The position numbers and the translations under genes were made by a program. A DNA stretch of 64,000 nt from Hermodice carunculata. Its lineage: Eukaryota > Annelida > Polychaeta > Eunicida > Amphinomidae. Below, one piece after another: positions 36,061 to 47,093 of this stretch. Position 1 is the first letter of the stretch. The number at the start of each line of letters is the position of its first letter. The notes under the pieces were generated by a model. The model searched no databases and was not told the DNA's origin. It saw nothing but the letters and a program-made list of their open reading frames with translations. The DNA lies in assembly GCA_964020975.1 (NCBI GenBank), contig OZ026622.1, positions 54,106,518 to 54,170,517 on the forward strand. Direction: 5' to 3'.

Positions 36061-36688
36061 CAGAAATGTTACAGATTTTATCCTAGAAAAGTTTTGAAGA
36101 TTTCTGTAGCAGGAATTCTAATGCTTCACGCAAACTCTTCAATGCAGTTTCTATCATGATTTTATTTATCCTGAGGAGTAGCAAAAACATCATATGAAAA
36201 GTTGTTAAAGCCAGACATATGAAGTGATTAGGAGTTAAACCTGACACAAATCTTGGCCAGGAAAAACAATGACAGAGGATGTGGGAAGGGTCTTCCCCTT
36301 CCCTTCTCAATAGGTCCATAGTTCTCAACTCTGACAACAACCTGGAAGGGTAAAATGAAAAAGAAAGGTGTCATTGTTTTCTCATTACCCCAGGCTGTAG
36401 CCACTTAACAGAGCAGGGAGGATGCCTTGTCATCAAGCTGCCTTGTTCTGGCAAAGGCTCTCATTTATATTAATTTGTAGTCTAATATAGTGAAACAAAG
36501 GCTCTTTAAGATATGAAGAAGCCTCTTCCTTCCATTTGTGATATGGATTTAAGAAAGACCAGAGAGAAAACTTGCCTGGAAGAGCTGCTTACTTGTTCCC
36601 TCCCACCCCAGTGGTCTGTTACGCAGGCAATGCACTTGCACTTGCAGGCCTTCACTTTTTGTAAAGACATGCAACAAAATAATAATTA
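36061..36688. other. unique stretch, nothing recognised
   Basis: No repeat or coding similarity seen. Confidence 0.4.
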
Positions 36689-36898
36689 CTGTCAATTCCT
36701 TTAATTTCATTGTATTCTTTTTTTTTTTGCTTATTTCACTGACGATACAAAACCGTGAAAATAAAAACACAGTGAAGTAGTTTTTTGACATTCTTTGGGT
36801 GGGAATTATGTCCAAAACAGTGAAATTAAAACTACAGTGAAATGTTAAAAATACAAAAACCATGAAAATTATGCTCATGAAAATAAAGCAATTTACAG
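36689..36898. mobile_element. TA-flanked MITE, copy 2
   Basis: 210 bp. The left end CTGTCAATTCCTTTAATTTC follows TA. The right end is AAATAAAGCAATTTACAG, and the expected TA after it has become CA. The interior matches copy 1, with ATTATGTCCAAAACAGTGAA. Non-coding. Confidence 0.8.
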
Positions 36899-37559
36899 CA
36901 GAAAGAAAAATCTGAAACTTGAATGACAAATTTGTTACAATGTAGCCATACCAACCAGGTTTACAATGGATGATCATACTTAGGCTCCAGGAAAAAGTGG
37001 CAAAAGTTTGCTTTTTACAGCTGATATAACCTTCATGTATTTCTTTGTATGTAATTTGTCTCATCATTTTATATTCTGCACACTTTTCTCCACAGGGTTA
37101 AAAAAAACAGGTCACTACTTATTTTCAGCCATCCTGTGAAGAAGAAGAAAAAAATATAGCTTGCACTTCTCCAAGTCAAATTAAAAGGTATATATGGCAG
37201 AGAGTACATAAAAGGACAAAAGAGAACTGATTGACGAGCAACCAAAAGTTGTAACGGAAACTGTAAAAAAGGGTGTATTGGTTAAACAGTTGGATAAACT
37301 CGAGCTTATAAAGTCATCCACTTGAAAAACCCCATGTCAAAGAATCAAAGCAACATACAGAACACAGACCCATAAATCATTCAAAGAATCAAGAAAATCT
37401 CAAATAAAAAGCATTTTGCATACAAAGAAACACAAACGCAAAAATGTTTGTTTGGATTCTTCCATGTCAGCCATTTGTAGAGGATAAAACAGAACTGGAA
37501 GAGAACAATAAGGATGTAACGCGATACAATTTTAGAAGGATAAATGAGAACAAATCAGG

Positions 37560-37935
37560 TTTATCAGTTTTCTATCTGACTGAAGTGTGGTTCGGTTCAT
37601 GATCTTCATCGCCTGACAAACGACCATTGGCCACTTGCCCAGAGCATTCTGGGAAAAGTTGGAGCTGAAGGGTATGCCTTTCTAGCCTTCAGCAATGTGG
37701 CCAGACTTGAGGGGTTTGACTTGCAGTCTTGCATGCCAAATAGTGGGATCATGATACTTTTATTGTGGGATGACACCGCCGTGGAGCCAAACAACAATGG
37801 CCGCCTACGGCCCCTACAATGGAAGATGAACTGCTCCGAGACGGGTCCAATTGTTGCCACATCACATACCCTGTCCTTGAGTAACAAAGATGCAATTAAA
37901 AAGTCAGCAATGAGGGCTGGACCACCCTAACATAG
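37560..37935. promoter_or_regulatory. candidate non-coding regulatory block
   Basis: GC-balanced, repeat-free sequence. It carries a STAT-type TTCTGGGAA (near 37648), Sox-type ACAACAATGG (near 37791) and YY1-type AATGGCCGCC. Both strands have short open frames, but neither translation is recognisable. Function is inferred from motifs. Confidence 0.2.
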
Positions 37936-39699
37936 GACTGGCAATTCATAAATGTATAGGTATGCTTGCTCTTAGTTCAAGATACCATTACTCAGACCTG
38001 ACACGTAATTCTTCAATTTTCGCAACTGTAGAAAATAAACGATGAGGACAGGTATTAAAGCAGTCTGAGCTGGTATTCAACTTGTGGAGACTGTAGCCAA
38101 TAGTCTAACATTACCTCCATGAGATTTAGGGGGATCTTGCAGACGGAAAGGGATGAACAGTCTAACATTACCTGGACATAGAGACAATCTGGGTGGACTA
38201 CCTAGCCAACAGTCTGAACACATTACCCTGACAACCACTGCTATAGAATGAAGACAGCCATACCTTGCCAAACCATGCACAAGGCAACCAAAACATTGAC
38301 ATTCCTGCACTCAAGTCATTACAAATTCAAACTATGCATACATAGTCAAAGTTAATTGTCCACCAAATTTGTGGGAACATTCACTGCAAGAAAAAAAAAG
38401 AGGTTTGCAAAGTTGGAAAAACCAACTGCAAATCATTGAAAATGAAAGAAAAGTATTTGTACCCTTAACAATTAATCATAATTTGACATGAACCATGAAC
38501 ATTTGTTTTGATAAAATTCACATAATATACTCAGAACTAAATATTTCATCAAACGTTCAAGTTCAAACTTGGTAAAACTGGCACAAAAACCAATCTGCTA
38601 CTATAGTGTCTGTTGTCCTTTCCTTACAGAACAAACTACTTAATGTTCTACTTTCTTTGACACTACTGTATGCCGGTGATTTGTCTAACAGGACGCGCCA
38701 GGTTGGCAGACAGAGGGATGGCTAATGTGTCACACTAAAACTCGAAGAATGGAGCAAGTTCTTCATTCCCTGTATCAAATTATAGCCACGACATGTTCAA
38801 CATCTCAGAACTAATGATAAAATGTTGCAAAGATAAATCACATGTTTTGAACTCTGGGCATCTGAGAAAAGTAGTGTGTTCTGCTAGTTTGCATACAAAC
38901 ATGAAGACAGACCAAGACTTGTCCTTTTACTTACCAATGCACCTCTTCAATAGCTTTTTTTAACATAAAGACTTATTTTATGGACCTGTAGAAGGCTTTC
39001 GACATGTATTTCCAATCCTAATTTATGTTCACCGGGGCTTTGGTGGATAAACAGAAACATTCTCAAGCATCCAGTTTCATACATCTGGAGGTAGGATAGT
39101 TTATTTTTGAGTAATCATAGATTAAATCTCTCATCAACTTTTGAATACATGTATATGGATGCAAAATTTTAAAAGTTTCAAAGATGAGTGCAAGGTATAA
39201 TTGATTAAGATGTAAAAATGATTCCGAACAAAAAAATTCACCACTATTGACGGCAGTTATATAGTTAAACTCTACATATACAAAAAGCATGAATATTGAA
39301 CAGGTCATCAGGCAAAGGGTATTATTTTATAGTATGATCTGTACAGCATGTAAGACTTATTTTTCGTCTCAATCATTATTACCCATCGTAAAAATATATA
39401 TTTTTAAATTGATGACCTTAAACAAGGAAACTAGGGGACATAGTGTTCATATGTTCTGATTTTGAGTGGCTAGCTAGCATGAGAGTCTCAATACCTGGGT
39501 CAGTCACACATTCATCTTCCAATTGGGAGGTGTCTTGCCCAAGATTTTATTTTCCAGCTTAAAGTGTCAATCAAAAATACACATCTAGGTAGATTTGAAA
39601 ATATACATCTGGCTCATTCTGAAAAAAGGTACATAACTTCAAATTAAAAGGATTTCTGCTAGATACAAGACAAATACAGGTATAGACACACTGCTTGAT

Positions 39700-39713
39700 G
39701 CGCCCCCTTCTGG
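39700..39713 (-). promoter_or_regulatory. CTCF-like motif
   Basis: The minus strand reads CCAGAAGGGGGCGC, one mismatch from the core consensus and close to the CCAGNAGGGGGCGC form common in other animals. It has the same orientation as the three motifs at 21.3-24.0 kb. Confidence 0.4.
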
Positions 39714-40564
39714 ACAGACTTGACTGGGAGATGTTTCACTTCATCAAAGTGGCGCTTGTCGAAAATTTTGCCAAAATAAGATGGTCAGTTCATGGAGTAG
39801 GTTTTTACAAATCTGCAAAACTGGACTGAAAATACTTAAAATTTCTAGTTAAAGCCTTACTTATATTCTTTTTGTTTAATTAAAGCTTTCTACCTGATAT
39901 TCAAGAGCATAGGAGCAAATAGAATGCTACTTCTCTATATTTCTTACAAACAATTTAGCATTGCAGATCTTCTTGACACATGTACCTTTTTTGGGACACA
40001 TTCATGAATTTTGCTTTGCGATATGTGAGAAAGTTAGTGGTCTTTAATTTTGGAGCAATTACGAGCCAGTTTCAGACTCTGTGTGCATTTTGGTTGAGCT
40101 GAATACCTTTAAAGCATCTGGTGCCATTTCTTTCATGAAATCAGTTCACATAAAACTAAGGTTTCACTTCAAGTTTGTTAACTGATCACCATGTGGTCTG
40201 ACACCTGTTGCAGGAAAAATTAATTTTATATTTGTCTCAATGATCTTTCACACTGCTTGTTTAAAACATTGGATATCCAACGAACACAAAATATATGTAC
40301 AAAAGCAATACTAAGTCTTCCTTTCATTTCTTTAGACAAACAATTTGAACTAAAATTCGAAGATTTAATTTGGAATACACTTGGGACAAAACACACATGA
40401 AATAATAGAGCTTTTTGACAGCTTCAAGCTGGTTTCTCATCATTCGCCTATTGGTATAAACAAAATCCCATATGGAGTTTTGGCATAAATGGTATGCTGC
40501 TGTCTTGGCCTAAAAAATAACATGTAGCAGTCATAACATACATTTTTGGATAAAAGTTTTAGCG

Positions 40565-40765
40565 TGTCATGTACAAAAACACCATGTCATGTGAACATGA
40601 TATAGCGAAAACAGCATGTCATGTGAACATGATATAGCAAAAACACACATGTCAGGTAAACATATAGTGAAAACACCATGTCACATGAACATGATATAGC
40701 AAAAACACCATGTCATATGAACATGATATAGCAAAAACACCATGTCATGTGAACATGATATTGCA
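40565..40765. repeat. 32-bp minisatellite
   Basis: Six copies of CATGTCATGTGAACATGATA followed by TAGCAAAAACAC. Starts at 40583, 40615 and 40648 show a 32-33-bp period. Each unit has a palindromic CATGTNATGTGAACATG core. Confidence 0.9.
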
Positions 40766-41005
40766 GCTCATTATTTCTGGTTCTCGTAATTTTTGAAGAA
40801 TATTTTTGAAATTTTCACAAAACTTGATTAGAAAAGTCTTCTCTATTTCTCAGTTTTAGTTTTTAACATTGAATGCTCTAAGATATGAAATGTAACGATC
40901 ATCAAACCCATCTTAGGGGATAAAATTGTAGTATATAATTTGTTGCAACCCCACAGAATCTTTATTTTATTTTCCTTTTTTGTCTTGCCATAAAAATGTT
41001 AGACT

Positions 41006-41100
41006 GGGGCTCCCTGCTACTGGAGCTCCCTGCTCCTGGGGCTCCCTGCTACTGGGGCTCCCTGCTCCTGGGGCTCCCTGGTTCTGGGGCTCCCTGCTCC
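41006..41100. repeat. 16-bp minisatellite GGGGCTCCCTGCTCCT
   Basis: About six copies with CTACT and CTCCT variants. Repetitive frames (LLLGLPAPGAP) are artefacts. Confidence 0.95.
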
Positions 41101-41579
41101 TGCTACAGAGCATTATGGAAGTATTTGGGTTTTCTTTTTTTTTTTTTTCTGGAAAACTTGACGAGGAAAGTTCAGTTTTTAACCATTAGATATTGTAGCT
41201 GTTGATGCACAAGACCATGACTGGGCAGTGTGGCGTGCTCCTCACTAAAGACAGTCTCCTGCTTTAGTTACGTTTCTTGCTGCATAGGTTGACACTTCTA
41301 CTGGTTGGTGTGAACACAACTCCGGGGCACTTGTCCCTCATCCCTCATTCATGTATGCCAGAAATGCTGCCAAGAGAAGAGAGAAGGGGGAAAAATGGCC
41401 ACCAGTTTTTTAAAAAATCACTCAGAACTACTTACAAGAATTTTATGATTTAGTAGACAGTTATGAAGGTATTATCAAAACATACATGTTACAGGATAGC
41501 CCAGACTTGTAGGACTGAAAGGATATTTCACCATCAAATAAAACTGTTCCTACTTTCACACAAAATTTTATGGTCTAAA

Positions 41580-42440
41580 GTAGCGTTTTATGGTGCATTG
41601 TCCTGCCAATGTTAATGAGCTGGCGTTTTCTATGCAGCCATTACCAAATCCAAAAGAGGCTTTTGTTGCGGCACTGTTTGTAAATCAAAGGACAGGAGTA
41701 GGCAAAGACCAGTCACAAAGACGTGCTGAGGCCTCCATTCATTTCTCCTCAATTTCTGTGTAAACTGAGCCTGCAGTCTAGGCCAAGTGGGCTCCCCAGT
41801 CGCCAGCTCGCTGATAAAATACCCCGATAAGACGACCCCTCAAGCATGTCCCTTAGTTAATTCTTACACGAGCGAAACAAGTGTAGGATTAAATCGCTTA
41901 ACACTCCACTTTTTTTGATAGTTGGCGATAAAAGTCTGGGACACTTTTCTCTTTGTACATTTGAGAGCTGCTGGTCACATAGTCTGGCTATACTGCTGCC
42001 AGCATGTCAAACTGTAGGCCATCTTGTATGGCTGTCAGGCCTGCCCTACCTGGCTGTATATCTTGCACCATTCTATACCACCCAGCCCTTTAATTATAGC
42101 ACAAGAATCATTACTTGATTCCGCCAGAGATTGGCTTTGATAGTTTCTGGCTGCTGACTGAGCTAATTGGTGTTGGGGCCAAGGTGGTACCTCTTCCACA
42201 TAAGATACAAGGGAACAAGATTGACCCATGGTGTATTTGCCTTATCGCATCTCTATTGTCATCTGGCAAAAGTTGTTTACTAATAACTGTAATATCTGTA
42301 TCTTGATTACCAACGTCTAATTTGCATGTGCCATTAATCTCACTGTATCATGGCTCTCTGTGGTTCCTGTCGCCTGTCTCCATCCCCTTCCACAAGACAA
42401 AAACCACAAGTCACCATTTGTCACACAAGTTTTCAAACAG
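41580..42440. promoter_or_regulatory. candidate non-coding regulatory block
   Basis: The longest high-complexity, repeat-free block in the window. It has paired GATA sites (GATAAAATACCCCGATAAG near 41813), further GATAAAAG and CTTATCG, homeodomain-type TTTAATTATAGC (near 42090), GCTAATTGG and CTAATTTGCATG. No open frame is convincing as an exon. An enhancer role is inference. Confidence 0.25.
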
Positions 42441-43727
42441 GTACCAGGGAAGTCCTTGGAAAACTTAAAGAACTTCGAAAAATTGAGATACTTGTATGAA
42501 TAAAGACAGACTATCTCCAAACTAGCATAGAAGTCACGAAAAATGATCTGCGAAACCCCAATTCCTGGACAATTATTTGTTAAGCAGAAGGTCTATTAAT
42601 GCAGTTCTAATTTATGGTGATAAAAAAAAACTGTCCGAAAAGTCGTAAATTATTGCAACCCTTTTATTTGATAGCCTGATGTGACCACTATAAACATATA
42701 CCCATTCAAATAGCTAAGGTGTAATTTTCACAGCAGGATCTGGTAATGAACCGTGTAATCAAAGCCATTGTAATTAGAACAAATCCAAAGTTGACCTGTC
42801 AATTTACAACTTCATATTGTACAGATCTGTTTGCTTTGTCCGCCTTACCTCACGGTGCACATGTTTAGGAAAATACATTCCTTCAAACAAATTTCCCAAA
42901 GTGAGAACACTCTTATAACTGGACCAAGTTCTCACTGGGCATTGAACATTTCAAACACACCCAGGATGACAAGTATTTTGCAACTGTTTTTGCTTGTGAC
43001 CTGTGGTTTAAACCATCATAAAAATTCCTCACACAGCATACAGAAACTTTATTACACCATGATGCCCTGTATAGGACCAAGTGTACAAACTACAAATATC
43101 AATATAATATGATCAAGACCAACTAACTGCATATATAGGCACCTTTTTGAAAAAAATAACACATAAACATATGTATGTATAAGTTACAAGTTGGACAGGT
43201 ATAACATTATTTACAAGCTGCCCCTGTTCAAGAAGTGCTTGTCACAAAATTTGGCAACCCATTTAATAATGTAGCCTTCACTATTTACCATCTAATTTTT
43301 CAAAGTTTGGACATTCATACAAGAGAGATTCTCTCATTTAATTTACTAAATGAATTAGATGAAAATCACATCTTAAAATTCCTCGCAAAGATATTTTGTT
43401 CAGGTGGCAGCCAGCAGAGTTTACAATCAGCAGAGTTTACGATCAGTGCCATTTGAGTTGTGAAGCAATGCAAAAACCACTGACTCACAACATCACTAAA
43501 GTAAAATGCAACATTTACATTGACTTCTTGGGTATGTCAGTCGTTTTAAACTTTTTGTTGTGTTTTGATTTTAACTCAAAATAAATTACATAAGGTCTAC
43601 CGGGCACAATCTGGATACAAAGTGTGGCCGTCAGTGACAAACAGTTTGGTTGTGATTCCCTGTTGACAATGAATGGATGCACTTCATAGCTATGAGCTTT
43701 GCTTCCACTCAGAATGCTTATGTTCCA
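42441..43727. other. unique stretch, nothing recognised
   Basis: No repeats or coding similarity except a short TTTACAATCAGCAGAG / TTTACGATCAG doubling near 43420. Confidence 0.4.
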
Positions 43728-44013
43728 CAGTCACCTTGTTAAATTCACCTATACACCTCACCTTGTTAGCTTCAGATACCCTATCATGCCTCACCTTCTT
43801 AATTTAGGTACCCTAATACCTCACCTTATTAATTTAAGTACCCTATATGCCTCACTTTATTAATTTAGGTACCTTATCATGCCTCATCTTATTAGCTTTA
43901 GGTACCCTATTATACCTTATCTTATTAATTTAAATACCCTAAAACACCTTGTCTTATTAATTTAGGTACCCTATATACCTCACCTTACTAATTTAGGTAG
44001 ACTATCACACCTC
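43728..44013. repeat. 31-bp minisatellite
   Basis: About nine copies of CTCACCTTATTAATTTAGGT plus ACCCTATNATGC, with 30-31-bp spacing (AATTTAGGTACC at 43801, 43831 as a variant, 43863). Confidence 0.9.
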
Positions 44014-45907
44014 TTTCCAGCACCTCGGCAGTTTGTGTGCATATCAATTAACTACAAATGATCTAGTTTATAATTATTGCACTGTTGAGTTACAACCATA
44101 ACAAGGCACTAAAACTGAACTCACTGGACTCCAAAACCTTCCTTCTAGCACCATGTACAAAGTTTTTTGCTACGGTAAATGTTCATGGCTGAACACAATG
44201 AACTGATTATGACTGTTTTTATCACCAGTAAAAGTGGCCTTCAATCTACACTACACTTGGTCCACAAAAGTAGGTAAATTCTGACACAGGGAATACTGAG
44301 ATTCCTTGTGTCAGGTAAATATAACAAGGAACTGTAATAAAATATCTTCAAAGAGCAGTCTCACAAAGACATGGTATTGCTCTCATAGGTTATGGTCTTT
44401 ATAGCCTGTATTCCTGTATTTGTTGTAATTATTATACACTGTATTTGTGTCTTTTTGTCCAGAACCACTTCCTAGTAGTCTTTACCCTATTCCGCAGTCC
44501 AACTCTTTATTCTCCATATAGCTAACCTGTCACTGTCTAACCTATATACATATAGAAGTACTATTGTCCATATTGCACACATCCTTCTGTAGAATTTTGA
44601 CATAGGCTGTATTAGCCCAAATAAATTAAAGGGTCTTCAGCAGGTAACTACTAAGAACATGTTTCAAAGCCTGTACCTGTACATGTCTCTTTGAGTAGCA
44701 GCTCCTTGTCTTCACAAGCTAAATATTCAGCAAAGACAACCCACATGATAATGAATAAATATGAATGTAGTAAATGATGAATTAGCTGAATACGTGAAGT
44801 TTTGCTTCTAAATGCAGAGCTACATTATGAATGAAGAATACATGTCAAACCAAACATAATTACTAAATTTGTATAGTACAAGTTCACATAAGAACAGTTT
44901 GACTTACCCCTGAACCAGTATGTACCCTTTCTAGGGCATGATTGTATTGTTTAAAATAAAACTGGTCTGTTTTTATTGTAGACTCTATATCACTATCAGA
45001 TTACATGAGAAAACATCATGCCAGGAAAATAGAAAGTTACACTAAATTCACACTTTGACATGGTGCTTCACATAACATCTGTGAATGACATTATAGCTGC
45101 GTGTCTGGGTCTGTGGGTGCCTGCTTCCTAGCACTGGATCTATAAACCATTGGGTGTCAAATGTTTAGGATCATTTGTAACAGAAACAAACTTACAAGTT
45201 TTCAACAGACAAAGACGGATGAGGTGTTGGCCACTAAATAATTACACATTATACGTCAACTACAAAGCGAAAATTGTCTGATGATTTTGGAAAGGTTGTC
45301 ACATAATCAACTCTTCAACATTTTGTCACCAACATTTCTGGCACATCCTGTTTAAAATTGAGACATTTGAGAATACTATTTAGAAAGGCATTTTGCCAGT
45401 GAACAATTTTGACATATATCCTGTGGGTTTGATTAAAAATCAGAAATTTGAGTATTCTTATCAGAAAGGAACATTAGGACACAAAGTTTGTTATTACAAG
45501 GACAGTAAAATACATTGAACAATAGTACAAAGTAAAATCTATGAGGTCATCAAGATATGCCACTCATTCCTATTTACATTGGGGTGATAGAATCACGATA
45601 ATCATAGCCATGGGTTGGGATCAGCATGCTCCGCAGACTCACACAACACAAGTTACGCTCCATGAAAAAGTCCACCTTAAACTGATTGATAACGGCCTTA
45701 TATTGATTGGTAACAGCTACTAGAAGAGTATTTAATTATATATTTAGTTCCAGCAAATCATCGACTGTCACATTCTTTTTGTCTTTATTAGGTTTACCCA
45801 TTCCCTCTTTACACAGCCAAAAACCAGCTGCCCAAATTTCACTTATTTCAACAGTAATCAAAAACAGCTGGAATGAGAATTCATTATTGCATGTACATAA
45901 GACCTAT
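44014..45907. other. unique stretch with a possible LINE tail
   Basis: Around 44390-44632 a pyrimidine- and TGTAT-rich run ends GGCTGTATTAGCCCAAATAA, resembling LINE 3' tails, but no coding part precedes it. The rest is unrecognised. Confidence 0.3.
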
Positions 45908-46002
45908 TAGAGTACCATGCCCCAGGTCAACAGCTTTCTGTGGTGTGCCCAACCCACACCAAGGAAAGCTGTTGACTCAGTCTTAATTCAAGGGGAAAGG
46001 GG
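45908..46002. mobile_element. piggyBac-like hairpin MITE, right part
   Basis: The hairpin GTCAACAGCTTTCTGTGG... (45926-45947) pairs with its partner at 45955-45976 with two mismatches. It is followed by CAGTCTTAATTCAAGGGG, AAAGGGG and TTAA (46003-46006). The left terminus is missing. Confidence 0.7.
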
Positions 46003-46616
46003 TTAAACATCAGATTGAACTCAGAAGCATTAGCTGTGACCCATTCATTATAATAAACATATTATCTATCACTCTTGAAACTTACATGGATAATTCTACA
46101 AAACAGGTATTATCATACTTCTATGATTCTATCAACTCTTACATAAAATTCCAATCACTGAAGGGAAACACATACAACTGTAGGTTCATTGCACTGTCTG
46201 TGCATACATTGTAAATCTATTGTGACTGGGGTTGATGAGATTATATTAACAAACTTATACCTTGCTAAAAATGTATCAGTAAAACCTGACATAACTTAAT
46301 ACTGACATGTATGACAGGAGTCCTGACTGGAGGCCTTAAAATTCAAATGAAACATGTGCTTTTATTTTATGTACCTTCTCCTTGAACACTCACTCACAGC
46401 AATGCAGCACAATAAAAGTGTGGCATATATTTCACAGGCTAAATTCCTGAAATGTGACAAGAATGCATGAATAAATTCAGCGCTGCACGATTGCACTGTT
46501 TCCAATGAAACAGTCACACTCTGTTGGGATTGTTGGCTGTCAGTACTAGTTTTTCAATAATTCAAGTTACAAGTCATGAAATAATATTAAAGCTTCAAAA
46601 GAGATGTCCATTGCTG
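46003..46616. other. unique stretch, nothing recognised
   Basis: AT-rich sequence without visible repeats. Confidence 0.4.
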
Positions 46617-46823
46617 CACTGTTGCCAACTTGCCAAACTTAAAATATGGTAGATAAAAAGTAAAATTAAGGGAGATTGATAAATTAAAATGAAATATAGA
46701 ATGGAAATATTGATCAAATTCTGGGAAGTGACTCAAAATTGTCAAAAATCCACACTTTTTCAAGAATTTTCAGCATAAAATTTCGGGAGTCTCCCAGGAA
46801 ATCTGGGAGGGTTGGCAACACTG
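46617..46823. mobile_element. TTGCCAAC-type MITE, copy 3
   Basis: 207 bp. It starts CACTGTTGCCAACTTGCC and ends GGGAGGGTTGGCAACACTG, with GGGAGTCTCCCAGGAAAT just inside the right end. The short direct repeat TTGCTG (46611-46616 and 46824-46829) may be its target duplication. CA...TG ends are compatible with hAT elements. Non-coding. Confidence 0.7.
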
Positions 46824-46982
46824 TTGCTGCTGAGTAAGGTGTCTCTGAGTTAGGTATCTACCAGAGACATGGACACTCCCCTTGTCTGCCTGCTACTCCC
46901 AGCTCTGCTACACCCAATAGTTTCCAGTTTTCAGAAATGTTTAGAATTATCTTCAGAGCATTTGCTTTTGAGTGCCAAGATA

Positions 46983-47093
46983 GCCACCAGGTAGCCTTGC
47001 TGGCCACCAGGCACCCTTGCTGGCCCACAAGGCACCCTTGCTGGCCCACCAGGCAGCCCTGCTGGCGACCAGGCACCCTTGCTGGCCCACCAA
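46983..47093. repeat. about 21-bp minisatellite
   Basis: Five copies of CCACCAGGCACCCTTGCTGG with small changes. Confidence 0.95.

Larger units (their letters stand above)
36899..40564. other. unique AT-rich stretch
   Basis: No gene recognised over 3.6 kb apart from the block at 37560 and the motif at 39700. A small duplication of AGTCTAACATTACCT lies near 38101 and 38158. Confidence 0.4.

Noticed and set aside
36549-37067. A 172-codon minus-strand frame, with related peptides at 56731-56967 and 59459-59668
   Set aside because: The shared peptide (VFVFLTFHCSF) comes from the TA-flanked non-coding MITE present at all three places, not from a gene family.
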